A DNA stretch of 21,492 nt, from the IMG/VR virus record IMGVR_UViG_3300014827_000021, positions 2,377-23,868 of that record. One strand, written 5' to 3'. A program made the translations under genes and the position numbers. The notes beneath the pieces are model-generated. The model saw only the letters and a list, made by a program, of their open reading frames with translations. It did not search any database and had not been told where the DNA came from. Shown piece by piece: positions 1-7,552 of this stretch. Numbering within the stretch: the first letter of the stretch is position 1; each line of letters starts with the position of its first letter. The DNA comes from a virus.

Positions 1-974
1 AATTCCAAGCCAGCGTAGGTGCTGAAATAGCAATAACAAAATTCCAGCGCAGGCTCGCGCAGAATTACTTTATGACCGCAGACATGGTGCTAAAGAAAGC
101 AGAGCTAGGACGACTTAAGAAATCAGCTAAATACCAAGATAAAGTCCCGGTCACTTGGGCCAACATCGACATGGAGATGATGGCACAGAGTGTCGTATCA
201 GCAGCTAGGATCGGCTTAGACCCTATGCAACCAAACCACGTCAACCTTATCCCTTACAAAGTTAACGCAACGCAGAAGTATAATATGACCTTCATGTCTG
301 GGTACCGAGGAATCCAATTGAAGGCGATAAAATACGGATTGGACGTCCCGGATTATGTCATAGTCGAACTGGTTTATTCAACAGACATATTCAAGTCGCT
401 CAAACGTAGCTTAAAAAACCCTGTTGAATCCTTCGAATTTGAAATTATAAACGACTTCGACCGCGGCGAGATCATCGGAGGATTTTATTATCATGGATTC
501 ACCGCAACACCGGAGAAAAACAAACTGGTAGTGATGCCAATGAAGGACATAATGCGCCGGAAGCCGGAATATGCGGCCGCTGAATTTTGGGGCGGAGAGA
601 AAGACAAATGGGAGAACGGGGTCAAAGTTGGCAAGGAAACGATCGACGGATGGTTTGACAAAATGTGTCTAAAGACCATTCACCGCGCTGCATACAATGA
701 CATCACCATCGACTCGCAGAAGATTGACGACGATTATATGAAACTTAAGCAAATAGAATCAGCCTTCGACGCGACGGACCCAGAGCAGGAGGCCCGAGAG
801 AACGCCAACATAAGCGTAGTCGACATAACTCCAACGGAACTCCCAGCAGGACAGGAACCGGAAAAGGATTATGGCAAGGTAGGACCCATAGAGGGGCAAC
901 CGACCCAAGAATCAAAGCCAGCTCAGCAGAAGGGAACCTCGCAAGCCTCAGTAGACGAGGACCCAGGATTCTAG
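1..974 (+). CDS. recT: RecT-family single-strand annealing protein (5' partial)
   Basis: RecT proteins bind single-stranded DNA and anneal complementary strands during phage recombination. The reading frame is open from base 3, upstream of the first ATG at 72, so the true start lies before the window; about 323 residues are visible. The stretch GYRGIQLKAIKYG matches the conserved RecT core (GY.GL..LA...G), and ALKTIHRA-like sequence (CLKTIHRAAYNDIT) and the acidic, Pro/Gln-rich tail ending DEDPGF are also typical. Length is close to the usual 270-330 residues, so little is missing. The stop is TAG at 972-974. It is followed by the MBL-fold hydrolase gene (with a homing-type gene in between) and further down by ssb, the usual recombination set in Gram-positive phages. 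An exonuclease partner, if present, would be upstream of the window. Confidence 0.93.
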   Translation, partial: FQASVGAEIAITKFQRRLAQNYFMTADMVLKKAELGRLKKSAKYQDKVPVTWANIDMEMMAQSVVSAARIGLDPMQPNHVNLIPYKVNATQKYNMTFMSGYRGIQLKAIKYGLDVPDYVIVELVYSTDIFKSLKRSLKNPVESFEFEIINDFDRGEIIGGFYYHGFTATPEKNKLVVMPMKDIMRRKPEYAAAEFWGGEKDKWENGVKVGKETIDGWFDKMCLKTIHRAAYNDITIDSQKIDDDYMKLKQIESAFDATDPEQEARENANISVVDITPTELPAGQEPEKDYGKVGPIEGQPTQESKPAQQKGTSQASVDEDPGF

Positions 975-977
975 GCC

Positions 978-1652
978 ATGGGGAAGAGATTAAATATCAA
1001 CCCAGGAGACCGATTTGGAATGTTTACAATTATCTCCGAAGTTGATAAAAGAAACGATAAAAGATATTTCCTCTGCAAATGTGATTGTGGAAACACGAGA
1101 ACAGAGAGATTAGTTGCTTTGAGAGCTGGGGAAATAAAGAGTTGTGGTTGCCTAAAATGTGAAACTGATAGGAAAAACATCAGAAAATGCAATAGTGAAC
1201 ACCCAAATTATTCAGTGCATAATTCCTACTACAAAAAAATGTATGGCAATTGGCACGATATGAAGCAGAGATGCCAAAATCCCAACTCGGCAGCCTTTAA
1301 TTGGTACGGAGAAAGAGGAATAAGCGTTTGTGACGAGTGGAATAAGTTTAAACCATTTATGGATTGGGCATTACGAAGTGGCTGGGAAGAGGGACTAACG
1401 ATTGAGCGAAACGATGTGAATGGTAATTATGATCCATCGAATTGCACATGGATACCGAAGAACGAGCAGAGCAATAACACAAGAAGGAGCAGGGTCCTAA
1501 CGTTTAGAGGAAAGTCTCAAAATATAACTCAGTGGAGTAAGGATTTAGGGTTTGGGAGAGGGGTTATTAGAAAAAGATTAATAAACGGTTGGAACGTAGA
1601 AAAAGCATTAACTACACCATCTGGAGAGGGGAGGAAGTGCTGTGTATCTTAA
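978..1652 (+). CDS. HNH/NUMOD-like homing-type endonuclease protein
   Basis: This 224-residue protein has the three-part layout of a widespread phage family often labelled HNH or AP2 domain. Residues 1-70 start with GDRFGMFTIISEV and a cysteine cluster (CKCDCG ... SCGCLKCE). Residues 85-165 hold the signature Y..W..M..RCQNP...YGERGI.VC..W, then LTIERNDVNGNYDPSNCTW. Residues 170-215 look like a NUMOD-type helix-turn-helix (LTFRGKSQNITQWSKDLGF) ending in GWNVEKAL. Family knowledge: such genes are mobile, free-standing inserts. It starts 4 bases after recT and its 3' end overlaps the start of the MBL gene by 11 bases, so it may have been inserted between two functionally linked genes. Nuclease activity is inferred, not shown. 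It is in the same frame as recT, separated only by TAG-GCC. Confidence 0.75.
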   Translation: MGKRLNINPGDRFGMFTIISEVDKRNDKRYFLCKCDCGNTRTERLVALRAGEIKSCGCLKCETDRKNIRKCNSEHPNYSVHNSYYKKMYGNWHDMKQRCQNPNSAAFNWYGERGISVCDEWNKFKPFMDWALRSGWEEGLTIERNDVNGNYDPSNCTWIPKNEQSNNTRRSRVLTFRGKSQNITQWSKDLGFGRGVIRKRLINGWNVEKALTTPSGEGRKCCVS

Positions 1653-2383
1653 GGTTATAGGTTCATCTTCTCGCGGAAATGGTTATGTATTAGAAAGCAA
1701 TACTGGTTCCTTGATGATTGAGTGTGGGATTCAGTTCAAGCAAACTCAGAAAGCTTTAGAATTCGATCTTTCAGACATTAAGGGATGCTTAATAAGCCAC
1801 GAACATCTTTGACCACTGTAAATCATATAGGGACGTTATGAAGGCAGGAATTGACGTTTACATGACACAAGAAACTGCTATAGCAATCAATGCTGAAGGA
1901 CACAGATTAAACATTATCACTGCTGGTACCCAATTCAATGTGGGGGACTTCATCGTCCTCCCATTCCCCACGGAGCATGATTGCGCGGGTGCGGTCGGAT
2001 ACCTCATTCAGTACAAACCCACAGGTGAAAAGCTGTTATTCGCCACAGACACGTTTTTCATTAGGCACAGGTTCAGTGGGCTAAATTATGTCGTCATTGA
2101 GTGTAATTACTGCTTAGACATACTGAAAGCCAACGTTGAAGCTGGGCGGATTCCCGAGAGTCTGAAGAATCGTATTTTAGAAAGCCATTTCAGCTTAGAC
2201 AACCTCAAAATATTTTTTAAGGCTAATGATCTTAAGGACGTAAGGCAAATAGTTCTGATTCATTTGTCTGATGGGAATTCTAATGCAACTCGGATGGTCA
2301 GTGAGATTAAGGAGTTAACGAAGAAGGACACCGTGATCGCGGAGCCTGGGAAGGTAATTGAATTAGTTCTGTGTCCATTCTGA
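1642..2383 (+). pseudogene. MBL-fold metallo-hydrolase, one-base frameshift in active-site motif
   Basis: Members of this fold hydrolyse phosphodiesters using one or two metal ions; in phages a gene of this type commonly sits next to recT. Translation begins at GTG 1642 behind a good site (GAGG at 1631-1634) and reads VYLKVIGSSSRGNGYVLES, the usual start, down to LISHEHL and a TGA at 1810-1812. Removing one base near 1806-1810 restores SHEHLDHCKSYRDVMKAG, which joins the second frame running to 2383. The rest keeps the expected ligands: HDCAG (about 1977), ATDTFF, ESHFS and IHLSDGNSNA. The interruption lies inside HxHxDH, so neither fragment alone could be catalytic. Whether this is decay or a sequence error cannot be told here. 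Combined length about 246 residues, normal for the family. Confidence 0.85.
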
Positions 2384-2568
2384 ATCAGGCAAGGGCGAGC
2401 TAAATGTAGTCAAGAAAAGCAGGACAGCCAAAGACGTTCTGCGAGATGTTGAACTATTAACCATGACTAAATCTCCTTTACATTAAATATTAAATTTAGT
2501 TTCTGCAAAAGGCGGAATTCTAAAACGTTAATTTATTCCATTTTGAATGAATGGGGAAAGGGACTTTT

Positions 2569-3612
2569 ATGGAACCATATGAATTTATGCAGAGGCAATC
2601 CCTCCCATACGAGGCAAAGATCATCCATGCCGAACGAATAGCCCATGAGTTTGAAGACTGGGCCATCCAACATGATAAAAACATATGCGTCAGTGTTGGA
2701 GGTCTGGACAGCATCACTCTCTACTATTTTCTCAAGTCGTTGGGAATTGACGCAACACCTGTTTCAGTGTCGATCATTGAGGATAAGAGCAATCAGGAGA
2801 TCCATAAGCAGATTCCCGGCATGGTTTTTCTGAAGCCATATAAGTCAAAGGTTCAAGTTATGCGTGAGTACGGCTTCCCGGTTATTAGCAAGGAAAAGGC
2901 CGCTAAAATTGAAAAACTGCAAATAGTTAATAACCCAAAACAAACCCTAATTCATGCGCTTATGACTGGCGATATGGGCGCACAAGGCAAGTTCCAGCAC
3001 AGTGAAAAACTAAAGCTTCAAGACAAGTGGTTAAGGCTTTTCGGTGGAAATTACGCCGAACACAGACAAGACATTGATTGGTCAGCGCAAATATCAGGCG
3101 GAATCGCACCTTTTAAAGTATCTGCTGAGTGCTGCAAATGGATGAAAGAGAAACCAGCGCAGGATTGGCAAAAAGTGAATAACATGATCCCTTATCTAGG
3201 ACTTATGGCATCTGAGGGAGGACAACGGGAAATGGGATTAACTAAAAATGGTTGTAACTACTTTGGTAAAACAACCATAAGAAGTTGCCCCTTCGCGATA
3301 TTCAGCCGTCAAGATCTACTTCAGTTAGCCATTGATCTGAACGTCCCAGTCCCCAGGATCTATGGCGAGATAGTCAGAGACGCTAATGGCCAGCTTAGGA
3401 CAACTAGAGCGCAAAGGACCGGATGCAGTATGTGCGGGTTCGGTATTCACATTGAGAAGCGTCCGCACAGATTCGATCGACTTCGAGAGGATAATCTCAA
3501 AGAGTGGCATTTCTGGATGTACACGATGGGATGGGGAAAGGTCCTGGACTATATTGGTGTTGGTTGGGAAGACATGGTTGTGGAGTATACGCAAACTGAA
3601 ATGTTTGCATGA
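2569..3612 (+). CDS. PP-loop ATPase, PAPS-reductase-like phage protein
   Basis: This protein (347 residues from ATG 2569) belongs to the PP-loop adenine nucleotide alpha-hydrolase superfamily that includes PAPS/APS reductase (CysH) and DndC. The PP-loop reads VSVGGLDSITLYYFL at residues 41-55, against canonical SGGxDS. A CC pair at residues 188-189 and CSMC at 286-289 resemble the cysteines that hold the 4Fe-4S cluster in APS reductases; C229 and C240 are additional. A start at 2551 is possible, but GGGAAAGGGA at 2554-2563 is well placed for ATG 2569. Its stop overlaps the methyltransferase start (ATGA), so the two are translationally linked. Such genes are frequent in phages, beside DNA modification genes, with unproven substrate. 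A role in sulfur or nucleotide chemistry on DNA is speculation. Confidence 0.85.
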   Translation: MEPYEFMQRQSLPYEAKIIHAERIAHEFEDWAIQHDKNICVSVGGLDSITLYYFLKSLGIDATPVSVSIIEDKSNQEIHKQIPGMVFLKPYKSKVQVMREYGFPVISKEKAAKIEKLQIVNNPKQTLIHALMTGDMGAQGKFQHSEKLKLQDKWLRLFGGNYAEHRQDIDWSAQISGGIAPFKVSAECCKWMKEKPAQDWQKVNNMIPYLGLMASEGGQREMGLTKNGCNYFGKTTIRSCPFAIFSRQDLLQLAIDLNVPVPRIYGEIVRDANGQLRTTRAQRTGCSMCGFGIHIEKRPHRFDRLREDNLKEWHFWMYTMGWGKVLDYIGVGWEDMVVEYTQTEMFA

Positions 3613-5072
3613 AGGGTCAAATATTGCATCTGACTAGAGAAATAATAGTTGATTCCTTCGCAGGAGGTGGAGGAGCAAGCACAGGTATCTCCCTTGCAAT
3701 CGGTCGCTCCGTAGATATCGCTATCAATCATGATCCCGAAGCAATAGCAATGCATATGGCAAACCATCCAGACACCGTCCATTATTGTGAATCTGTTTGG
3801 GAAGTTGATCCGAGAAAGGCCACAAAAGGCCAGCCAGTAGCGCTCTTTTGGTTAAGTCCAGATTGCAAACACTTCAGCAAGGCTAAGGGCGGTAAGCCAG
3901 TAGAAAAAGGAATCAGAGGTCTAGCGTGGATAGCTGTTCGATGGGCGGCTACCGTAAAACCTCGAGTGATTATGCTTGAAAACGTTGAAGAGTTTAAGAC
4001 CTGGTGGCCATTACTGAAAGATGGTATGCCGGATCCAGATAAGAAGGGACGTACTTTCAAGGCATTCATTCATGCACTCGAGAGACAAGGATATCAGGTT
4101 GAACATAAAGAGCTCCGGGCTTGCGATTATGGGGCTCCAACGATACGGAAAAGATTCTTCCTAGTTGCTCGGTGCGATGACCAACCAATAACATGGCCAA
4201 AACCTACTCATGGGGATCCCAAAAGCCCAGAAGTTAAGGCCGGAATATTAAAACCATGGCGAACAGCTGCAGAGATCATCGATTGGTCGTTACCTTGCCC
4301 ATCAATCTTCGAGAGAAAAAGGCCCTTGGTAGAGAACACTATGAAACGGATTGCCCGGGGAATTCAGAAGTTTGTCATGGAGAACCCAGATCCATTCATT
4401 ATTAAGGTGAATCATCATGGAGATCAGTTCAGGGGTCAATCGACAAGCGATCCACTTCAAACTATTACTACTAAAAACGGCTGGGGAATAGTGGCACCAA
4501 CACTGATCCAGTATCACTCAGAAACCGCGAACCACGAAGCAAGAGGACAGTGCTTAGATAAGCCGATCATGACGCTTGACACATCTCCTAGATACGGCCT
4601 GGTAACGAGCTTCCTCACTAAGTTTTACGGCACCAATACTGGTCAATCACTCAATAAGCCCCTTCAAACAGTAACGGCCGGCGGGAATCACTTTGGAGAA
4701 GTCAGAGCCTTCTTAATGCAATACTATGGCTCAAGCATTGGTCAAGAGGTTACGAATCCACTGTTCACAGTCACAACAAAGGATCGATTTGGATTAGTAA
4801 CCGTCCATGGCCAAGATTACCAGATTGTTGATATCGGTATGAGGATGTTAGAACCAAGAGAATTATTCAATGCCCAGGGCTTTCCTCTTAGCTACATTAT
4901 CGATCATGACGTGAATGGTAAGGTACTTTCTAAGTCCACGCAGGTTGCGAGATGTGGAAACGCGGTTCCTCCTCCATTCGCTGAGCATCTGGTTAGAGCA
5001 AATTTACCTGAGCTATGCAATGGAAAGGGAACTGGCAAAGCAATGGATCTGAGGCAATTAGCTATCTTCTAA
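3609..5072 (+). CDS. DNA (cytosine-5-)-methyltransferase
   Basis: This 487-residue enzyme would transfer a methyl group from S-adenosylmethionine to cytosine C5 in phage DNA. Motif I is DSFAGGGGASTG (residues 15-27). Motif IV is SPDCKHFS with the catalytic C86; the usual PPCQ is PDCK here. Motif VI is ENV (124-126), motif VIII TIRKRFFLVAR (from 178), and motif X GNAVPPP (450-456), in the normal order. Between motifs VIII and X is a target-recognition region of about 265 residues, which holds four imperfect repeats of about 35 residues (roughly 263-400; F-L-x-K/Q-Y ... GQS ... PLQTVT ... G-L-V). It overlaps the PP-loop gene by ATGA and is followed 37 bases later by a Vsr-like nuclease. The target sequence cannot be read from the protein. 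Likely role: protection from host restriction. Confidence 0.93.
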   Translation: MKGQILHLTREIIVDSFAGGGGASTGISLAIGRSVDIAINHDPEAIAMHMANHPDTVHYCESVWEVDPRKATKGQPVALFWLSPDCKHFSKAKGGKPVEKGIRGLAWIAVRWAATVKPRVIMLENVEEFKTWWPLLKDGMPDPDKKGRTFKAFIHALERQGYQVEHKELRACDYGAPTIRKRFFLVARCDDQPITWPKPTHGDPKSPEVKAGILKPWRTAAEIIDWSLPCPSIFERKRPLVENTMKRIARGIQKFVMENPDPFIIKVNHHGDQFRGQSTSDPLQTITTKNGWGIVAPTLIQYHSETANHEARGQCLDKPIMTLDTSPRYGLVTSFLTKFYGTNTGQSLNKPLQTVTAGGNHFGEVRAFLMQYYGSSIGQEVTNPLFTVTTKDRFGLVTVHGQDYQIVDIGMRMLEPRELFNAQGFPLSYIIDHDVNGKVLSKSTQVARCGNAVPPPFAEHLVRANLPELCNGKGTGKAMDLRQLAIF

Positions 5073-5109
5073 AAGCGAAATTCAGAAATTGGTGGAAGGA
5101 GTGAACAAA

Positions 5110-5508
5110 ATGAATGAGATTGAAAGACAGTTTATTGAAACATTCGATAACCTCAATGAATTGGGAGTGATTGAAACGTGTTTCAGCCTAGAATCTCAAA
5201 AGTCTATTGGAATTTATAAAGTTGATTTTTTGTATGGAACTTGTGTTATCGAAATAGATGGCCATGAGTACCACAAGACAAAAGAGCAACGCGAACACGA
5301 TTATAAGAGAGAACGGTATTTGATGAAAAAGGGGTATAACGTAATACGGTTCATGGGTACAGAGATTTTTTTAGATCCCATAAAATGTGTTACTGAAGCC
5401 ATTGAATTCGGGGAAGAAGTAACTGAAAGAGACAGGGCCTTCAACTATATTTGCAAGAAAAAAAATATCGAAACCATATGGGGAATACCATTGCTGATTG
5501 AAAATTAG
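5110..5508 (+). CDS. DUF559 / Vsr-like PD-(D/E)XK endonuclease
   Basis: I start this at ATG 5110, eight bases after GGAAGGAG, rather than at the TTG at 5089, giving 132 residues. The centre, KVDFLYGTCVIEIDGHEYH, carries the D...ExD pattern of the DUF559 branch of the Vsr-like restriction-endonuclease fold, followed by the family signature KEQREHDYKRERYLMKKGY and NVIRFMGTEIFLDP. The C-terminal part (ERDRAFNYICKKKN) is unfamiliar. The gene lies directly after a cytosine-5 methyltransferase. In E. coli, Vsr nicks T:G mismatches arising from deaminated 5-methylcytosine and is encoded beside dcm, so a similar pairing is an attractive but untested reading. Other options are a restriction partner or a simple nicking nuclease. 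Stop is TAG at 5506-5508. Confidence 0.8.
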   Translation: MNEIERQFIETFDNLNELGVIETCFSLESQKSIGIYKVDFLYGTCVIEIDGHEYHKTKEQREHDYKRERYLMKKGYNVIRFMGTEIFLDPIKCVTEAIEFGEEVTERDRAFNYICKKKNIETIWGIPLLIEN

Positions 5509-5520
5509 GGGGCGGTCATT

Positions 5521-6318
5521 ATGGCAAGCCCACAGCGCGAAAATGGTTATACCGGAATTGCAAATGAGATACTTGAGAATCTTAGCACAATCTCTCTAAA
5601 TGGTACCCAGTTCAGAATCATCATGGTTGTATTTCGCTTCACTTATGGATTCCAAAGGAAGGAACATGAACTATCAGAATCCTTCCTAGCTAATGCGACA
5701 GGGATACATAAGCAGCAGATCAAAAGGGAGCTTAAAACCTTGCTAGATAAAAACATTCTACTAACGGTTAGGAAAGCTACTTTTGATAAACCAAGAATTA
5801 TCTCTTTCAATAAGGACTATGACAATTGGGCTAATAAGCTAATTAGATCAGAGGTAACTAATAAGATACCAGGTAGCGAAAACGATACGCCTACAGGTAG
5901 CGGATTAGATACCACCCCAGGTAGCGAATTAGATACCCAAGAAAGAAAGGTTCTTAAAGATAACTCTAAAGAAAATATATATATAGTCTTTCATCATTGG
6001 AATTTAAAAAAGATCATCACGCATAAGACCCTAACGGATAAGATCAGTGGCAACATAAACGCAAGGTTTGAGGAAAACTACACGGTCAACGAAATCATTG
6101 AGGCGATTGATAATTACGTCATTATCCTTAATGACAATGAGAAATACTTTTGGAGCTACAAATGGGGCCTGAGTGATTTCCTTATCCGAGGGTTGGATAA
6201 GTTCAAAACTGAGAGCGATCCATTTAGTAACTATGCTAACAAATCAAAACCATCCAAAGGACCAACAACCAACCCAAGTAAAAAAGATTCAAAAAGATTC
6301 GATGGTTTCTATTTATGA
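5521..6318 (+). CDS. Phage replication initiator (replication protein O type)
   Basis: This 265-residue protein looks like the phage replication-O family. Residues 1-95 form the winged-helix DNA-binding domain: [20 protein letters not shown], then [38 protein letters not shown]. The linker (residues 111-139) is built from repeats GS-x-x-DT because the DNA underneath consists of iterons. The C-terminal half ([19 protein letters not shown] ... [18 protein letters not shown]) is the domain that in relatives contacts the replicative helicase or loader. No phage helicase or loader gene follows, so the host enzyme is probably recruited. The gene begins 12 bases after the DUF559 stop behind GGGGGCGG, and ends at TGA just before the AGGAGGT site of ssb. 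Confidence 0.87.
   Translation: MASPQRENGYTGIANEILENLSTISLNGTQFRIIMVVFRFTYGFQRKEHELSESFLANATGIHKQQIKRELKTLLDKNILLTVRKATFDKPRIISFNKDYDNWANKLIRSEVTNKIPGSENDTPTGSGLDTTPGSELDTQERKVLKDNSKENIYIVFHHWNLKKIITHKTLTDKISGNINARFEENYTVNEIIEAIDNYVIILNDNEKYFWSYKWGLSDFLIRGLDKFKTESDPFSNYANKSKPSKGPTTNPSKKDSKRFDGFYL
5851..5937 (+). repeat. Iteron array inside the initiator gene
   Basis: Three copies of a 20-bp repeat, consensus CAGGTAGCGAATTAGATACC, start at 5870, 5894 and 5918, exactly 24 bases apart. The first of these is diverged in its right half (AAACGATACG). A fourth, weaker copy (about 16 of 20 matches) is at 5851-5870. The 24-base period is a multiple of three, so the reading frame stays open. Iterons inside the initiator gene are how lambda O marks its origin. 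Confidence 0.8.
5851..6020. other. Probable phage replication origin (iterons plus AT-rich segment)
   Basis: The iterons are followed directly by an A/T-rich stretch (about 5938-6020) that includes AAAATATATATATAG at 5972-5986 and AATTTAAAAAAG at about 6000. Initiator-binding repeats next to an easily melted region, all within the initiator gene, is the lambdoid origin layout. Origin function is inferred from that arrangement. Confidence 0.65.
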
Positions 6319-6331
6319 GGAGGTAATAAAA

Positions 6332-6727
6332 TTGTTAAATCGAGTAATTTTGATCGGCCGGTTAACGAAAGATCCTGAACTTCGATACACACCAAATGGT
6401 GTTGCCGTAACAAACTTCACACTGGCAGTGGATCGCAACTTCAAAAACGCTCAAGGCGAAAAGGAAACAGACTTCTTTTCATGTTCAGTGTTCAAGCAAC
6501 TTGCCGAACTATGCGCCAACTATCTGGCCAAAGGGAAAATGGCCTCCATCGATGGACGGATACAGATCAGGACGTACAACGATAAGGATGGCCAAAAGCA
6601 TTGGGTTACGGAAATCATTGGTGAGAGTGTTCAGTTTCTAAGTCCAAAAGGCAATGATTCCACTGCAGCCGGCGGTGATCATCCGCTAGGTCATGAAGTT
6701 AATTTATCGGACGACATCCCATTTTGA
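6332..6727 (+). CDS. ssb: Single-stranded DNA-binding protein
   Basis: SSB coats single-stranded DNA during replication and recombination and recruits partner proteins. Translation most likely starts at TTG 6332, seven bases after the strong site AGGAGGT (6318-6324), giving 131 residues beginning [19 protein letters not shown]. The OB-fold signature continues with [30 protein letters not shown] and [16 protein letters not shown]. The acidic tail ends LSDDIPF, the conserved SSB tip that docks partner proteins. Longer readings upstream of 6332 would overlap the initiator gene by over 100 bases and are not needed. It belongs with recT and the initiator. Confidence 0.96.
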   Translation: MLNRVILIGRLTKDPELRYTPNGVAVTNFTLAVDRNFKNAQGEKETDFFSCSVFKQLAELCANYLAKGKMASIDGRIQIRTYNDKDGQKHWVTEIIGESVQFLSPKGNDSTAAGGDHPLGHEVNLSDDIPF

Positions 6728-6745
6728 TTTATGGAGGGACAAGCC

Positions 6746-6943
6746 GTGTATAGCAAAACAGGCACAACCCTATCCAGACCTCCATATTCCGGCCTAACCC
6801 CAATCCAAGCAGACCAAGCAAAATCATTCTTGAGCTCCATTCTGTTAGCCGCTAACATGGCTGAGATATCGGGGGTACGAATGGATATGACCAAGTGGAT
6901 TCAGGCGTACAGAGGGCACGTAGGGAGGGTTAACCATGTTTAA
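6746..6943 (+). CDS. Small phage protein, LTPxQA family (paralogue of 7280 gene)
   Basis: I take GTG 6746 as the start because GGAGGG at 6733-6738 sits seven bases upstream; the ATG at 6731 has no site. The 65-residue product has no recognised function. Its centre, LTPIQADQAKSFLSSILLAA and then SGVRMDMTKWIQAYRGH, lines up without gaps with the protein encoded at 7280-7552 (LTPSQAVEMKRFLIALTEGA ... AGVKPDIHAAMRSWGN), so the two are probably duplicates. Helical with no cysteines. It overlaps the next gene by 8 bases. Confidence 0.7.
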   Translation: MYSKTGTTLSRPPYSGLTPIQADQAKSFLSSILLAANMAEISGVRMDMTKWIQAYRGHVGRVNHV

Positions 6944-7265
6944 ACTCTATTATTTTCATGGAGCGGATGACGAAAGTGGGGTATTCGTTGGAGCTAAATC
7001 ATGGCGAGCTGCGAGAAATTCGGTAATTAATCATGAATGCTTTGATGGATGCATGTTTACCGAAATTAGAGGAAATTTATGCAAAGAAAACGGAAAAGTA
7101 GTGCATACCGAAAAGAGCGGAGAGCACGAAGCTCATGAAATTCTAGCCACTGGTTATACAGTTTTTTGGTGGAGTGGTGATTGCAATAAGTGTGGAGAAT
7201 GGCACGAAAGATTAAGCCCGGTGAATGGAGAGTTAATTTGCGGGCAATGTGAAGACATTGAGTAG
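6936..7265 (+). CDS. Hypothetical protein with C-terminal zinc ribbon
   Basis: A 109-residue protein starting at ATG 6936 with GGGAGGG seven bases upstream. The N-terminal half is unfamiliar (FKLYYFHGADDESGVFVGAKSWRAARN). The C-terminal half has CNKCGEWHERL followed by ICGQC, a two-CxxC zinc ribbon at about residues 85-106. Function unknown. Stop is TAG, and the stop's G begins the G-run of the next gene's ribosome binding site. Confidence 0.75.
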   Translation: MFKLYYFHGADDESGVFVGAKSWRAARNSVINHECFDGCMFTEIRGNLCKENGKVVHTEKSGEHEAHEILATGYTVFWWSGDCNKCGEWHERLSPVNGELICGQCEDIE

Positions 7266-7279
7266 GGGGGGCAAACCCC

Positions 7280-7552
7280 ATGTTAGCTAAAACAGCCCGA
7301 CAATACATCGAACCGCAAACAAATTATCACGACGTCCTAACGCCATCCCAAGCGGTAGAAATGAAACGATTTCTAATTGCGCTAACCGAAGGCGCTAAAT
7401 TGTGTAACCAAGCTGGGGTAAAACCAGATATACACGCTGCTATGCGGAGTTGGGGAAATGTCCCATTGACCGCAGGGGAAAAGGCCATCACGGACGGATT
7501 CAGGGTAAGGGAGAAGAAAGCCGAGATACAAAGAGGGAATGAACTATTATGA
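7280..7552 (+). CDS. Small phage protein, LTPxQA family
   Basis: A 90-residue protein that I do not recognise by function. Residues 21-60 (LTPSQAVEMKRFL ... QAGVKPDIHAAMRSWGN) match the gene at 6746-6943, suggesting a local duplication with one gene in between. The C-terminal 30 residues are charged. The initiation region is odd: a seven-G run (7265-7271), CAAA, then CCCC immediately before the ATG, so the ribosome binding site can pair with the C-run. The same layout precedes the gene at 10953. Its stop overlaps the next start (ATGA, 7549). Confidence 0.7.
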   Translation: MLAKTARQYIEPQTNYHDVLTPSQAVEMKRFLIALTEGAKLCNQAGVKPDIHAAMRSWGNVPLTAGEKAITDGFRVREKKAEIQRGNELL

